64,000 nucleotides of DNA from Sphingomonas yantingensis (GCF_014199325.1 NZ_JACIJJ010000001.1:682001-746000), one strand, 5' to 3'. Shown: positions 19,556-30,831, numbered from the stretch's first letter. Notes: generated by a model from the sequence alone, not told the origin. Program-made: numbers and translations.

Positions 19556-20095
19556 ATGGATCTTGCTCTGCCTGCGCTTGCCAATCGCTTCTCGGTCGTC
19601 ACGCTGGCCGAGCGGCGTGTTCCTGCCTGGTCTCGGCTACTCGACTGGCCGGCAGCGGGCAACGGCCATGTGCCCGTCCGTGCGCGCCGGCTGTCCGACC
19701 GCAACCTGCTCGCCGCGAAGATCGACCGGGCGGTGCTCGATGCCGATCGCGCCGTGCTGCTGGTGGCGGAGGGGGCGGGCTGCTTTGCCGCCGCCTGGTG
19801 GGCGCGGCTGTCGCCCGCCGATTATGTCGGCCGCGTCGCCGGTGCGCTGTTCTTCGAACCCGGCGCCAAGGACGAGGCGCGCTTCGCCTCGCCGCGCGTC
19901 GCGCTGCCCTTTCCCTCGGTCGTCGTCGGCGATGCGGAAATGCGCGCGCTGGCCGATGGCTGGGGCAGCAGCGTCGTCGATGGCGACGAGGGGCCGTTCG
20001 TCCGCGCCCAGCGCGCGGTTCAGCGCTTCACCGCCGCGGTGGTCGAGCGCGAGGTGAGCCGCGGCGAGCGGCTGTGGCTCGGCGTGGTGCGCTGA
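19556..20095 (+). CDS. RBBP9/YdeN-like alpha/beta hydrolase, active site apparently lost
   Basis: A 179-residue protein resembling the RBBP9/YdeN serine-hydrolase family in overall pattern: VLLVAEGAGCFAAAWWA at about 67-82, GALFFEPGA at 97-104, LPFPSVVVGDAEMRALADGWGSSVVDG at about 117-143. In active members the first stretch holds a GHSLG nucleophile elbow. Here it reads AEGAGC, with no serine at the expected place, so a hydrolase function is doubtful. No signal peptide is visible. It stands alone between a divergent kinase gene and the DUF1206 gene. The family placement is from pattern only. Confidence 0.6.
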   Translation: MDLALPALANRFSVVTLAERRVPAWSRLLDWPAAGNGHVPVRARRLSDRNLLAAKIDRAVLDADRAVLLVAEGAGCFAAAWWARLSPADYVGRVAGALFFEPGAKDEARFASPRVALPFPSVVVGDAEMRALADGWGSSVVDGDEGPFVRAQRAVQRFTAAVVEREVSRGERLWLGVVR

Positions 20096-20141
20096 TCCTT
20101 TTGCGCTGAAGTGCGTTGCGTCCCCGAAACAAGGGGAGCGA

Positions 20142-20927
20142 ATGCCGATGAAGCCCGACGAACGCATCGCGATGTTGGCGCGCATCGGCTATCTGGCGCG
20201 GGCGATCATCTATTTCGCGCTCGGTTATCTGTCGCTGGCGACTGGCCGCGCGGAGGGAACGACGAGCGTGCTGTCGCCCTTGTCGCGTATTCCCGGCGGT
20301 GAGGCGCTGACGGCAGCGTTGGCAATCGGGCTGACGGCGTACGGCCTGTTCCGGCTTTACGGCGCCTATGTCGATCTCGAGGCTGATGGCGACGATGCCA
20401 AGGGGATCGCCAAGCGCGCGGGCCACGCGCTCAGCGGCTTTGCACATTTCGGCCTTGCCTATGGTGCCGCCTCGCTCTTCGCATGGGGGACCCAGCCGGA
20501 TGACGGCGCGGCGGGGCGCGATGCCACTGCCTATGCGCTCGGCCTGCCGTTCGGCTGGGCAATCCTGATCGTCGTCGGTATCGGCTTCGGCATCGCGGCG
20601 TTCACGCAGGCGGAGAAGGCATGGAGCGCCAATTTCATGCGCCTGCTCACCCGCGATGCGCCGCACTGGAGCGAGGTGGTCGGCCGCATCGGCTATGCCG
20701 CGCGCGCAGCCGTGTTCGCCGCGATCGCCTGGGCACTGGTCGATCTTGGCCGGTCGGGGCAGGCGGACGAGGTCGGGTTTCAGGACGCGCTGGCCGCCTA
20801 TGACGGGCGCGGATGGCTGTTCGCGGGGGTGGCCGGCGGGCTGATGCTGTTTGGCGTGTTCAGCTTGGTGATGGCCCGCTATCGCGACGTGTGCGACACG
20901 GCATGGGTGCGCAAGCTCACCGCCTGA
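20142..20927 (+). CDS. DUF1206 multi-pass membrane protein
   Basis: A 261-residue inner-membrane protein with about six helices arranged as three similar two-helix units. Each begins with a pattern like RIGYLARAIIYFALGYL (about 15-31) or RIGYAARAAVFAAIAWALVDL (about 187-207), the signature of DUF1206 proteins. The function of this family is unknown. The N-terminus is PMKPDERIAMLARIGY; the first ATG in the frame is used. The last 11 bases overlap the 3' end of the convergent metW gene, so the two transcripts would be antisense over that stretch. Confidence 0.85.
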   Translation: MPMKPDERIAMLARIGYLARAIIYFALGYLSLATGRAEGTTSVLSPLSRIPGGEALTAALAIGLTAYGLFRLYGAYVDLEADGDDAKGIAKRAGHALSGFAHFGLAYGAASLFAWGTQPDDGAAGRDATAYALGLPFGWAILIVVGIGFGIAAFTQAEKAWSANFMRLLTRDAPHWSEVVGRIGYAARAAVFAAIAWALVDLGRSGQADEVGFQDALAAYDGRGWLFAGVAGGLMLFGVFSLVMARYRDVCDTAWVRKLTA

Positions 20928-21504
20928 GCAGGAACACTGCGTGCTCGGCGAAGAGGTTCGCCGCGGCGGGGCGGGCGGGTCGCCCGTCGGACAGGAACCA
21001 CGCGCCCTCGACGGTCAGGCCGCGCTCGCGGACGAAGGCGCGAAAGTCGTCGATCGTGACGTGGTGGATGTTGGGCGTCTCGTACCACTCGAGCGGCAGA
21101 AGGCGGGTGACGGGCATCCGCCCGCCCCACAACAATGACACGCGGACGCGCCAGTGCGCGAAATTGGGGAAGCTGACGAACGCGCGCCGGCCGATCCTGA
21201 GCAACTCGTCCAGCACGACATGCGGGCGCATCGTGGTCTGCAGCGTCTGGCTGAGGATCGCATAGTCGAAGCTCTGGTCGGGATAGTCGGCAAGGTCGGT
21301 GTCGGCATCGCCCTGCACTACCGACAGCCCGCGTCCCACCGCGGCGGCGACATTGCCGGGGTTCAGTTCCAGCCCGCGCGCATCGACGTTCGCCGTGTCG
21401 CGGAGCGCTGCCATCAACGCGCCGTCGCCGCAACCCACGTCGAGCACGCGCGACCCCGGCGCGACGTTCTTCGCGATGATCGCGAGATCGGGGCGGAGAT
21501 TCAT
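20917..21504 (-). CDS. metW: Methionine biosynthesis protein MetW
   Basis: A 195-residue SAM-dependent methyltransferase-fold protein, with the nucleotide-binding motif VLDVGCGDG at about 20-28 and the MetW-specific stretches [15 protein letters not shown] and [22 protein letters not shown]. MetW partners with MetX in the acyl-homoserine branch of methionine synthesis in many proteobacteria. The start overlaps the metX stop by 4 bases, so translation is coupled. The 3' end overlaps the convergent DUF1206 gene by 11 bases. Confidence 0.95.
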   Translation of the reverse strand: MNLRPDLAIIAKNVAPGSRVLDVGCGDGALMAALRDTANVDARGLELNPGNVAAAVGRGLSVVQGDADTDLADYPDQSFDYAILSQTLQTTMRPHVVLDELLRIGRRAFVSFPNFAHWRVRVSLLWGGRMPVTRLLPLEWYETPNIHHVTIDDFRAFVRERGLTVEGAWFLSDGRPARPAAANLFAEHAVFLLRR

Positions 21505-22613
21505 CGGCCGTTCCCCAGAAACCCCGCGACCACCCGGTTCAACTCCGGGCTGTCGAGCAGGAACGCGTCGTGGCCGAAGGGCGAGGACAGTTCAACGAAG
21601 CTCGCCGCCGCGCCCGCGGCGTGCAGCGCCTGCACCACCGCGCGGCTCTCGCTCGTCGGATAGAGCCAGTCGGTATCGAAGCTGACGAGGCAGAAGCGCG
21701 TCGCTGCCCCCCGGAACGCGTTGGCGAGGACGCCGCCATGCTCCTCGGCGAGATCGAAATAGTCGAGCGCGCGGGTGATGTAGAGATAGGCGTTGGCGTC
21801 GAAGCGGTCGGTGAAGGCGAGGCCCTGATGCCGGAGGTAGCTTTCAACCTGGAAATCGGCGTCGAAGCCGAACGACTTGGCTTCGCGAGCTTGCAACCGC
21901 CGCCCGAACTTCTCGGTCAGGCCGGCTTCGGACAGATAGGTGATGTGCGCCGCCATCCGCGCGACCGCCAGGCCCGCGGCGGGGGGCGTCCCTTCATAAT
22001 AGTCACCGCCGTTCCAGTTGGGATCGGCCATGATCGCCTGTCGCCCGACCTCGTGAAAGGCGATATTCTGCGCCGAATGTCGCGCGGTCGAGGCGATGAC
22101 GACCGCGGCGGCCACGCGATCCGGGAAGGTCGCGGCCCAGCTCAGCGCCTGCATCCCGCCCATCGACCCGCCGACCACTGCCTTCAGCCGCCCGATGCCC
22201 AGATGGTCGAGCAGCATTCCTTGCGCGCGCACCATGTCGCGGATGGTGATGACGGGAAAGCTCATGCCCCACGGCTTGCCCGTCGCCGGATTCACGGTCG
22301 CGGGGCCTGAGGTGCCCATGCAACTGCCGAGCACGTTCGAGCAGATGACGAAATCGCGTGCCGGGTCGATCGGCTTGCCCGGCCCGATCATCCGCGTCCA
22401 CCAGCCGGGCTTGCCGGTGACGGGATGGTTCGACGCGACATACTGGTCGCCGGTCAGCGCGTGACAGACGAGGATCGCGTTCGTCCCCTCGGCATTGAGC
22501 GTGCCGTACGTCTCGTACGCGATCTCGACCGGTGACAGCAGGACCCCGCCGTCGAGGCGGAGCGGGCCGGGCAGGACGGCGCGGCAATTCTGACCAAGGG
22601 CGGGGGCGGACAT
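21501..22613 (-). CDS. metX: Homoserine O-acyltransferase MetX
   Basis: An alpha/beta-hydrolase-fold enzyme of 370 residues that activates homoserine for methionine biosynthesis. The nucleophile Ser150 is in [12 protein letters not shown], with His348 in [10 protein letters not shown] and an acidic residue in [10 protein letters not shown]. Family motifs include [11 protein letters not shown] and [13 protein letters not shown]. Whether the donor is acetyl-CoA or succinyl-CoA cannot be read safely; alphaproteobacterial MetX can use either. The gene is divergent from hisC across 84 bases and is co-transcribed with metW. I see no SAM-II riboswitch pattern in that gap. Confidence 0.93.
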   Translation of the reverse strand: MSAPALGQNCRAVLPGPLRLDGGVLLSPVEIAYETYGTLNAEGTNAILVCHALTGDQYVASNHPVTGKPGWWTRMIGPGKPIDPARDFVICSNVLGSCMGTSGPATVNPATGKPWGMSFPVITIRDMVRAQGMLLDHLGIGRLKAVVGGSMGGMQALSWAATFPDRVAAAVVIASTARHSAQNIAFHEVGRQAIMADPNWNGGDYYEGTPPAAGLAVARMAAHITYLSEAGLTEKFGRRLQAREAKSFGFDADFQVESYLRHQGLAFTDRFDANAYLYITRALDYFDLAEEHGGVLANAFRGAATRFCLVSFDTDWLYPTSESRAVVQALHAAGAAASFVELSSPFGHDAFLLDSPELNRVVAGFLGNGR

Positions 22614-22697
22614 GCTGGCCGCGCCCTAGCCGAGCGCGCCGCCGCCGAAAAGGGCTGGCCTTGCGGGTACCGGCCCACGGGCTTATCGGCAGGCCCC

Positions 22698-23795
22698 ATG
22701 TTCGCACCCGTTCCCAAGCCCTGGATCATGGGCATCGCTCCGTATGTCCCCGGCCGGTCGAAGACCGACGACGGGCGCAAGGTCGTCAAGCTGTCGTCGA
22801 ACGAGAACCCGCTCGGCACCGCGCCAGAGGCGCGCGAGGCATTCGCCGCCGCCGCCGGCAGCCTCGAACGCTATCCCGACCCCGGCGCGGCCGAACTGCG
22901 CGAGGCGATCGGCGCGCGCTACGGCCTCGACCCCGCGCGGATCATCTACGGCACCGGGTCGGACGAGGTGCTGCATCTGGTGGCCGGCGCCTATGCCGGA
23001 CCGGGGGACGAGGTCGTGTTTGTCCGCTACGGCTTTGCGGTGTACGAGATCGCAGCGCGCCGGGTGGGCGCGAGGCCCGTGATCGCCCCGGACAAGGATT
23101 ATGCGACTGATGTCGACGCAATCCTGGCTTCGATCACGCCCGCGACGAAGGTCGTCTATGTGGCGAACCCCAACAACCCCACCGGCACCTTCGCCCCGCG
23201 CGAGGAGATTTCGCGGCTGCACGCCGGGTTGCCGCGCGACGTGATGCTGGTCATCGACCAGGCCTATGCCGAATATATCGACGCGGGCGACGACGACGGC
23301 GCGCTGGAACTCGCCAAGACCGAGGCGAACGTCATCGTCACGCGCACCTTCTCCAAGATATACGGCCTCGCCGCCGAGCGGATCGGCTGGGGCTACGGCT
23401 CGGCCGAGGCGGTCGAGGCGATGCACCGCATCCGGATGCCGTTCAACATCACGACCGCGGGGCAGGGGGCGGCGCTTGCCGCGCTCGCCGCGCAGGACTT
23501 CGTCGAGGCGAGCCGAGTCCACAACGAGGAGTGGCGCACTTGGTTCGCGGCCGAGATCGGCAAGCTCGGCAATGCCGGGCTGCGCGCCGTCCCGTCGATG
23601 TGCAACTTCGTCCTCGTCCTGTTCGAGGGGCCGGTGAGCGCCGAGACCGCGTACAAGGGGCTGATGGACGCGGGCTATCTCGTCCGCTGGCTGCCGGGAC
23701 AGGGCCTGCCGCACGGCCTGCGCATCTCGATCGGCACTGCCGAGGAGACGCAGGGGGTGATGGCGGCGCTGCGCGCAATCGTCGAGCGGGGATGA
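22698..23795 (+). CDS. hisC: Histidinol-phosphate aminotransferase HisC
   Basis: A PLP-dependent fold type I aminotransferase, 365 residues. The substrate-binding N-terminus has [20 protein letters not shown] lies near 155-164 and the PLP lysine is Lys220 in [17 protein letters not shown]. It converts imidazole acetol phosphate to histidinol phosphate; in alphaproteobacteria the enzyme may also serve in aromatic amino acid transamination. That fits its partner, the dehydrogenase TyrA, whose start overlaps the hisC stop by 4 bases (ATGA). Confidence 0.94.
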   Translation: MFAPVPKPWIMGIAPYVPGRSKTDDGRKVVKLSSNENPLGTAPEAREAFAAAAGSLERYPDPGAAELREAIGARYGLDPARIIYGTGSDEVLHLVAGAYAGPGDEVVFVRYGFAVYEIAARRVGARPVIAPDKDYATDVDAILASITPATKVVYVANPNNPTGTFAPREEISRLHAGLPRDVMLVIDQAYAEYIDAGDDDGALELAKTEANVIVTRTFSKIYGLAAERIGWGYGSAEAVEAMHRIRMPFNITTAGQGAALAALAAQDFVEASRVHNEEWRTWFAAEIGKLGNAGLRAVPSMCNFVLVLFEGPVSAETAYKGLMDAGYLVRWLPGQGLPHGLRISIGTAEETQGVMAALRAIVERG

Positions 23796-24697
23796 GCTTC
23801 ACCCGGATCACCGTTGTCGGGCTGGGCCTGATCGGCTCGTCGGTCGCGCGCGCGGCGCGCGCGCGGATCGAGGGCGTGCAGGTGACCGGCTACGACGCTG
23901 ATCCCGAGGTACGGGCGACCGCGCGCGAGATCGGGCTGTGCGACGAAATCGCCGACGATGCCGACGCAGCGGCGCGCGAGGCGGACCTGGTGGTGCTGTG
24001 CGTCCCCGTCGGCGCGATGGGCCGTGCGGCGGCGGACCTCGCGCCGGCGCTGCCCGCCGATGCGATCGTCACCGACGTCGGCTCGTGCAAGGCGAGCGTG
24101 GTCGAGGCGCTGGCCGCCGCGCTCCCCGGCCATGTCATCGTCCCCGCGCATCCCGTCGCCGGCACCGAGCAGAGCGGCCCGACCGCGGGCTTCGCGACCC
24201 TGTTCAACCACCGCTGGTGCATCCTGACCCCGCCCGAGGGCACCGACCCCGTCGCGGTCGATCGCGTCGCCGGCTTCTGGCGGGCGCTGGGGGCGGAGGT
24301 CGAGACGATGGCGCCCGACCACCACGACCGCGTGCTGGCGGTGACCAGCCACCTGCCGCACCTCATTGCCTACACGATCGTCGGTACGGCGTCCGATCTG
24401 GAAGAAGTCACCCAGTCCGAGGTCATCAAATATTCGGCGGGCGGGTTTCGCGACTTCACCCGCATCGCCGCGAGCGACCCGACGATGTGGCGCGACGTGT
24501 TCCTCGCCAATCGCGAAGCGGTGCTCGACATGCTCCAGCGCTTCTCGGAAGATCTCGCGCTGCTCCAGCGCGCGATCCGCTGGGGACAGGGCGACGCGCT
24601 GTTCGACCATTTCACTCAGACCCGCGCCATCCGCCGCTCGATCGTCGAGCAGGGGCAGGACGACGCGCGCGCCGATTTCGGGCGCACGCACGAGTGA
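23792..24697 (+). CDS. tyrA: Prephenate/arogenate dehydrogenase (TyrA family)
   Basis: A 301-residue NAD(P)-dependent dehydrogenase of tyrosine synthesis. The Rossmann motif GLGLIGSS is at residues 10-17. [11 protein letters not shown] starts at residue 120, with the conserved histidine of the family. [14 protein letters not shown] and [12 protein letters not shown] are further family patterns. There is no chorismate mutase or ACT domain, so it is a single-function protein. Specificity for prephenate or arogenate is not visible. The start overlaps hisC by 4 bases. The 3' end faces lysK with a 13-base gap. Confidence 0.92.
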   Translation: MSFTRITVVGLGLIGSSVARAARARIEGVQVTGYDADPEVRATAREIGLCDEIADDADAAAREADLVVLCVPVGAMGRAAADLAPALPADAIVTDVGSCKASVVEALAAALPGHVIVPAHPVAGTEQSGPTAGFATLFNHRWCILTPPEGTDPVAVDRVAGFWRALGAEVETMAPDHHDRVLAVTSHLPHLIAYTIVGTASDLEEVTQSEVIKYSAGGFRDFTRIAASDPTMWRDVFLANREAVLDMLQRFSEDLALLQRAIRWGQGDALFDHFTQTRAIRRSIVEQGQDDARADFGRTHE

Positions 24698-24710
24698 CGT
24701 GGCGCGGGGG

Positions 24711-26288
24711 TCAGCCCCGCGCCAGCGCCTCCGCGATCAGATTGCGGCTGTTGTCGATGCCATAGAGCGCGATGAAGCTGCCCATGCGCGGCCCCTGGCT
24801 CGATCCCAGCAGCGTTTCGTACAGCGCCTTGAACCAGTCGCGCAGGTTCTCGAAGCCGCCGGTCTTGCCGATCTCGTAGACGATGTTCTGGATGTCCTCG
24901 GCGCTCGCTCCCTCGGGTAGCGCCGCCAGTTCGGCATCGAGGCGGCGCAGCGCGTCGACCTCCACCCCCTCGGGCGCGCGGCGGACGGGCTTTTCCGCCA
25001 CGTCGCGGACATAGGCGATGGCGTGCCCGATCAGCGCGTCGAGCGCCGGGTAACGCTCGGGGCTGGCGTCGGCGACATAATTGCCGAGATAGCCCCAGAC
25101 CTGATCCTTCGTCGCCTCGCCCATCACGCCAATGAGGTTAAGCAAAAGCCCGAAGGTGACGGGCAGCTTCTCCGCCGGCGGCTCGCCATTGTGGATGTGG
25201 TGGACGGGGTTGCCCAGCCGCTGCTCGACCGGCTGGCCAGCATAATTGCCGCGGAACTGCCAATATTCGTCGATCGCGCGCGGAATGACGCCGAGGTGGA
25301 GCTGCTTGGCCTTTTTGGGCTCGCGATAGGCGTAGAAGGCGAGGCTCTCCTCCGGCCCATAGGTCAGCCACTGGTCGAGGCTGAGGCCGTTGCCCTTGGA
25401 CTTCGAGATCTTCTGCCCATGCTCGTCGAGGAACATCTCGTAGTTGAAACCCTCGGGCGGGCGCGCGCCGAGGACACGGGCAATCTTTGACGACTGCGTG
25501 ACCGAATCGATCAGGTCCTTGCCCGCCATCTCGTAATCGACGCCGAGCGCGACCCAGCGCATCGCCCAATCGACTTTCCACTGAAGCTTCGCCGCGCCGC
25601 CCAGGATCGACTGCTCGATCCGCTGGCCCTCATCCATGAACGCGATTCTGCCGGCGTCGGCATCGACGACCTCGACCGGCACCTGAAGGACGATGCCGCT
25701 CGTCGGGCTGATCGGCAGCACGGGCGAATAGGTCGCGCGCCGCTCCTCGCGCAGCGTCGGCAGCATCACGCCCATGATCGCGTCATAGTGGCGCAGCACC
25801 GCCTTCAGCGTCTCGTCGAACCGACCGCTCGCATAGTAATCGGTGGCGGAGGCGAACTCGTAATCGAAACCGAAGCGGTCGAGGAAGTCGCGCAGCATCG
25901 CGTTGTTGTGATGCGCGAAGCTCTCGAACTTGCCGAACGGGTCGGGCACCTTCGTCAGCGGCTTGCCCAGATGCTCGGCCAGCATCTCGCGGTTCGGCAC
26001 GTTGTCGGGCACCTTGCGAAGCCCGTCCATATCGTCCGAAAACGCGATCAGGCGCGTCGGCTGGTCGCTCAGCGTCTCGAACGCGCGGCGGACCATCGTC
26101 GTGCGCAGCACTTCGTTGAAGGTGCCGATATGCGGCAGGCCCGAGGGGCCGTAGCCGGTCTCGAACAATATGGGCGCGCCGCCCGGCTTGCCCTCGAGGT
26201 AGCGGGCGAGGAGCTTGCGCGCCTCTTCATAGGGCCAGGCCTTGGACGTGGTGGCGGCGGTGCGGAGTTCGGGGGTTACGGTCGGCAT
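24711..26288 (-). CDS. lysK: Lysyl-tRNA synthetase, class I
   Basis: A class I LysRS of 525 residues, which charges tRNA-Lys. The HIGH-type signature is LPHIGTFNEV (HIGT at 53-56) and the KMSKS-type signature is KISKSKG near residue 292. The catalytic core contains FSDDMDGLRKVPDN, typical for the class I form, and the C-terminal part is helical for anticodon binding. Most bacteria use the unrelated class II enzyme, but class I is frequent in alphaproteobacteria. It is transcribed toward tyrA and divergent from the bestrophin-like gene. Confidence 0.95.
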   Translation of the reverse strand: MPTVTPELRTAATTSKAWPYEEARKLLARYLEGKPGGAPILFETGYGPSGLPHIGTFNEVLRTTMVRRAFETLSDQPTRLIAFSDDMDGLRKVPDNVPNREMLAEHLGKPLTKVPDPFGKFESFAHHNNAMLRDFLDRFGFDYEFASATDYYASGRFDETLKAVLRHYDAIMGVMLPTLREERRATYSPVLPISPTSGIVLQVPVEVVDADAGRIAFMDEGQRIEQSILGGAAKLQWKVDWAMRWVALGVDYEMAGKDLIDSVTQSSKIARVLGARPPEGFNYEMFLDEHGQKISKSKGNGLSLDQWLTYGPEESLAFYAYREPKKAKQLHLGVIPRAIDEYWQFRGNYAGQPVEQRLGNPVHHIHNGEPPAEKLPVTFGLLLNLIGVMGEATKDQVWGYLGNYVADASPERYPALDALIGHAIAYVRDVAEKPVRRAPEGVEVDALRRLDAELAALPEGASAEDIQNIVYEIGKTGGFENLRDWFKALYETLLGSSQGPRMGSFIALYGIDNSRNLIAEALARG

Positions 26289-26389
26289 GGGAGGAGCCTC
26301 TAGCGACGGTAACGCTTCCTTACAAACGGGACCGGAACACTTCGCGGTCGCAACAATTCATGTGGGCGTCCAACACAGGTTAAGCCGCC

Positions 26390-27280
26390 ATGATCGTCAA
26401 CGACACCCCCCGCATGAGCACCATCGTCGTCGAGGTGTGGAAGCCGCTGGCCTTGCTGTTCGTCTGGGACATCGCGGTCACCGCCTTCTACATGATGACG
26501 ACGTTCAAGGCGCCGTCGCTGCCGCTCACCATCTTCGGTACGGTGCTGGCGCTGTTCCTCGGCTTTCGCGACAATTCGGCGTACCAGCGCTGGTGGGAGG
26601 GGCGGCAGCTTTGGGGGCTGATGATCAATGCCTCGCGCAACCTCGCCCGCGCGGCGATCGCCTTCATCCCCGATGAGCCGGCGCGGGCGAGAGACCTGAA
26701 GCGCTCGATCGCGCTGCGCCAGGTCGCCTATGTCAACGCACTGCGCGCACAGCTTCGCAAGCTTGGCGACTGCCCCGAGGTCTATGACTTCGTGTCGAAG
26801 GAGGAGGGCGCGGAGCCGATGAGCCGCGTCAACGGCGCCAACGGCTTCCTCGACGGCACCTCGAAGCGGATCGAGGAGGCGCGACAACAGGGGTGGATCG
26901 ACACGATCCAGCAGACGCAGATGGAGCGCATCCTCGTCGACATCGCCAATGCACAGGGCGGCATGGAGCGGCTGAAGAACACGCCGCTGCCCGTCCAGTA
27001 CCGCTTCTTCCCGTCGTTCTTCACGCGGCTGTTCTGCCTGCTCCTGCCGATCGGGCTGGTCGAGACGCTGGGCTGGGCGACGCCGATCGGCTCGACGCTG
27101 GCGGGCCTGATGTTCCTCGCCGCGCTTCAGATCGGCGACGATCTGGTCGATCCGTTCAGCAATACGCCCCACGACCTGCCGATGAACGCGATGTGCCGGA
27201 CGATCGAAATCGACCTGAAGCAGGCGATCGGCGACGAGGCGCCGAAGCCGCTGACCCCGGTCAAGGGCGTGCTCTGGTAA
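26390..27280 (+). CDS. Bestrophin-like membrane channel protein
   Basis: A 296-residue inner-membrane protein of the bacterial bestrophin family, homologous to eukaryotic chloride channels. Visible are the N-terminal helix pair (about 17-60), the conserved FRDNSAYQRWWEGRQLWG (about 64-81), helices near 205-245 in FFPSFFTRLFCLLLPIGLVE, and an ILDPFSNTPHDLPM-like segment (here DLVDPFSNTPHDLPM) near 257-271. It probably conducts small ions; selectivity cannot be told from sequence. It stands alone between lysK and ccrM. Confidence 0.88.
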   Translation: MIVNDTPRMSTIVVEVWKPLALLFVWDIAVTAFYMMTTFKAPSLPLTIFGTVLALFLGFRDNSAYQRWWEGRQLWGLMINASRNLARAAIAFIPDEPARARDLKRSIALRQVAYVNALRAQLRKLGDCPEVYDFVSKEEGAEPMSRVNGANGFLDGTSKRIEEARQQGWIDTIQQTQMERILVDIANAQGGMERLKNTPLPVQYRFFPSFFTRLFCLLLPIGLVETLGWATPIGSTLAGLMFLAALQIGDDLVDPFSNTPHDLPMNAMCRTIEIDLKQAIGDEAPKPLTPVKGVLW

Positions 27281-27294
27281 CTTTTGTCGGCGGT

Positions 27295-28617
<1,323 letters not shown>

Positions 28618-28625
28618 GCGCCGCC

Positions 28626-29696
28626 GTGCACCTGCGCCCCGTCCAGTTCGTCGACACGCCCGTGGGCCGCGACGGCGAGGTCGCGCGGCTGGCCGGCGGC
28701 CTGCAATGGTTCGCCGGCTATGAGGTGATCGGCGGGGGCGAGCGGCGGACGGTGCCGGTCACCGGCTTCGACGATTTCGTGGCGACGCTGCCCGAGCCGC
28801 AGGCCGAGCGGGCCATGCTGCTTGCGCGCCGCATTTCCGCGCCGCGGTCAGCAATCACCGCGGGGGAGCGGGTGCTGCGCTTCGACCAGCCGCAGGTGAT
28901 GGCGATCCTGAATCTCACCCCCGACAGCTTCTCCGACGGCGGGCGGCACGACGGCGATCCGGCCGCGGCCGCTGCAACGGCGGTCGACATGGCGGCGGCG
29001 GGAGCGGCGATCGTCGATGTTGGCGGCGAATCGACCCGGCCGGGTGCGGCGACCGTCTGGGAAGGCGACGAGATCGCCCGCGTCGTGCCCGTCATCGAGC
29101 GGCTGGCGGCGAGCGGCACGCCCGTCTCGATCGACACGCGCAAGGCGGCGGTGATGGAAGCGGCGCTGGCGGCGGGCGCACATCTCGTCAACGACGTGTC
29201 GGCGCTGCTCTACGACGACCGCGCGGCTGGGGTGGTGGCGCGCGCGGGGGTACCCGTCATCCTGATGCATTCGGCCGATCCGAAGCGCGGGGCCGAGGGG
29301 GTGATGGCGGGCGGCAACGCGCTTACCGACACGTTCGACTGGCTCGAGGCCCGGATCGAGGCGGCGGTCGCCGCGGGCATCGACCGCGCGAAAATCCTCG
29401 TCGATCCGGGCATCGGCTTCGGCAAGTCGCTGGCAGAGAACATGGTGGTCCTGAACGGCCTGTCGCTGTTTCACGGGCTCGGCTGTCCGCTCCTGCTGGG
29501 GGCTAGTCGCAAGCGGATCGTCGGCGCGCTGTCGGGCGAAGCGCCGGTCGAAAAGCGCCTCGGTGGGTCGATCGCATTGGCGCTCAAGGGGGCGGAGCAA
29601 GGGGCGCAATGGCTGCGCGTCCATGATGTCGAGGAAAGCGTGCAGGCACTGCGCGTGTGGCGCGGCCTTCGCGACGCAGCGCTTGTCGCGAGGTAA
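28626..29696 (+). CDS. folP: Dihydropteroate synthase FolP with N-terminal extension
   Basis: Catalyses condensation of p-aminobenzoate with hydroxymethyldihydropterin diphosphate in folate synthesis. The TIM-barrel domain starts near residue 95 with VMAILNLTPDSFSDGG, followed by VDVGGESTRPGA, SIDTRKAAVMEAAL, DPGIGFGKS and LLGASRKRIVG, all DHPS motifs. The first 90 residues, including LAGGLQWFAGYEVI, are an extension I recall from sphingomonad homologues. The GTG start at 28626 is favoured because VHLRP matches that extension's beginning. An ATG at 28593 inside ccrM is an alternative. It is 8 bases after ccrM. Confidence 0.9.
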   Translation: MHLRPVQFVDTPVGRDGEVARLAGGLQWFAGYEVIGGGERRTVPVTGFDDFVATLPEPQAERAMLLARRISAPRSAITAGERVLRFDQPQVMAILNLTPDSFSDGGRHDGDPAAAAATAVDMAAAGAAIVDVGGESTRPGAATVWEGDEIARVVPVIERLAASGTPVSIDTRKAAVMEAALAAGAHLVNDVSALLYDDRAAGVVARAGVPVILMHSADPKRGAEGVMAGGNALTDTFDWLEARIEAAVAAGIDRAKILVDPGIGFGKSLAENMVVLNGLSLFHGLGCPLLLGASRKRIVGALSGEAPVEKRLGGSIALALKGAEQGAQWLRVHDVEESVQALRVWRGLRDAALVAR

Positions 29697-29886
29697 ACGA
29701 CCCCGCCGGATCGGAGCTTCCGGCGCAGCACCCGGTTGAAATTGCGCCGTTTTGGATTGACCCCTTTCAGCGCCGAGCGGCCCTGGCGACCGGATCATCC
29801 GAAATGAAGCAAACGGAACATTTGGGGTCCATGTAACTTGCGTCAATATCGTCTCCGGATCGAAACCATCGACAGGGGTGCACGGG

Positions 29887-30831
29887 ATGGAAGGATCGAC
29901 AAGTTATCTGGGTGCGCTCGACCTTGACGAGCGGGTGGTGGTTGCGATCGGCGATGGCGATGCCGTCGAGCTGATGGCGGAAGCGGCGCGTGCGGCAGGG
30001 GCGCGGGTCGCGGGCCGCGTCTCCCTGGCGGAGGGGCCGCGGCGGCTGTCGATGCAGGCGCGGCTTCATGTCGTCGCGCTCGACCTGCCCGCCGGTGAGG
30101 CGGATGCGGCGACGATGGCCGTGCTCGACGCGGCGGCGGCGGCGGCGCATCGCCACGATGCACTGGTCGTCGCGGCGTTCCCGCCCGAGGCGATCGACGT
30201 GGTCGCGGCGGCACTGGACGGCGTGCGGGCGGAGCTGCTGTGCAATCCGACGCCGATCGACCGGCTTACCGCCTTCGCGCTCGCCGCGCCGCCGTCGCAG
30301 ACGCTGCACGACGCCGCGCGCGAATCCGACCAGCGGCGGCTGCGCCAGCTGAACGACGAGGTGGCGCGGATCGCCGAGACGCTGGCCCGGCTCGCCCGTT
30401 CGGAGCCGGGCACCGCCACGCTGATGACACAAGTCGCCGACAAGGCGCCTGCATTCCGAGCGATGCCCGACGACGGCGAGCCTGCGGTCGATCCCGCGGA
30501 TATCCGCGCGGCGATCCGTGCGCGCCGGATGCGCGACCAGTTCTTCGCCGGCGACCTGTTCGCCGATCCCGCTTGGGACATGCTGCTCGACCTGTTCGCC
30601 GCGCATCTGGAGCATGTGCGCGTCTCGGTCTCCAGCCTCTGCATCGCCGCGTCGGTGCCCGCGACGACGGCGCTGCGCTGGATCACGACGATGCGCGAGG
30701 CGGGGCTGTTCGAACGGCACGACGACCCGTTCGACCGCCGCCGCGCCTATGTCGGGCTTAGCGAGACGGCGGTGATGGGGATGCGGCGATACTGCGCGGC
30801 CATCCGGCGCGCGGGGCTGTCCATCCCGTGA
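29887..30831 (+). CDS. Winged-helix protein with pseudo-receiver-like N-terminus
   Basis: A 314-residue protein I do not recognise by name. Residues 15-130 alternate strands and helices like a receiver fold (RVVVAIGDGDAVELM, LHVVALDLPAG, DALVVAAFPPEAID) but lack a clear acidic cluster. A charged helical linker (about 145-185) follows. The C-terminal 85 residues look like a MarR-type winged helix, with AASVPATTALRWITTMREAGLFERHDDPFDRRRAYV containing the wing pattern. It is probably a transcription regulator. The ATG at 29887 follows GACAGGGG by 8 bases; a GTG at 29878 is possible. It is not operonic with folP (190-base gap). Confidence 0.7.
   Translation: MEGSTSYLGALDLDERVVVAIGDGDAVELMAEAARAAGARVAGRVSLAEGPRRLSMQARLHVVALDLPAGEADAATMAVLDAAAAAAHRHDALVVAAFPPEAIDVVAAALDGVRAELLCNPTPIDRLTAFALAAPPSQTLHDAARESDQRRLRQLNDEVARIAETLARLARSEPGTATLMTQVADKAPAFRAMPDDGEPAVDPADIRAAIRARRMRDQFFAGDLFADPAWDMLLDLFAAHLEHVRVSVSSLCIAASVPATTALRWITTMREAGLFERHDDPFDRRRAYVGLSETAVMGMRRYCAAIRRAGLSIP

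Noticed and set aside
22614-22697. Possible SAM-II riboswitch upstream of metX
   Set aside because: The gap is only 84 bases, and I could not find the conserved pseudoknot-forming segments of SAM-II.
29813-29836. A 10-codon leader peptide (starting MKQTEHLGSM) upstream of the winged-helix gene
   Set aside because: No ribosome site and no regulatory codon pattern; too short to support.
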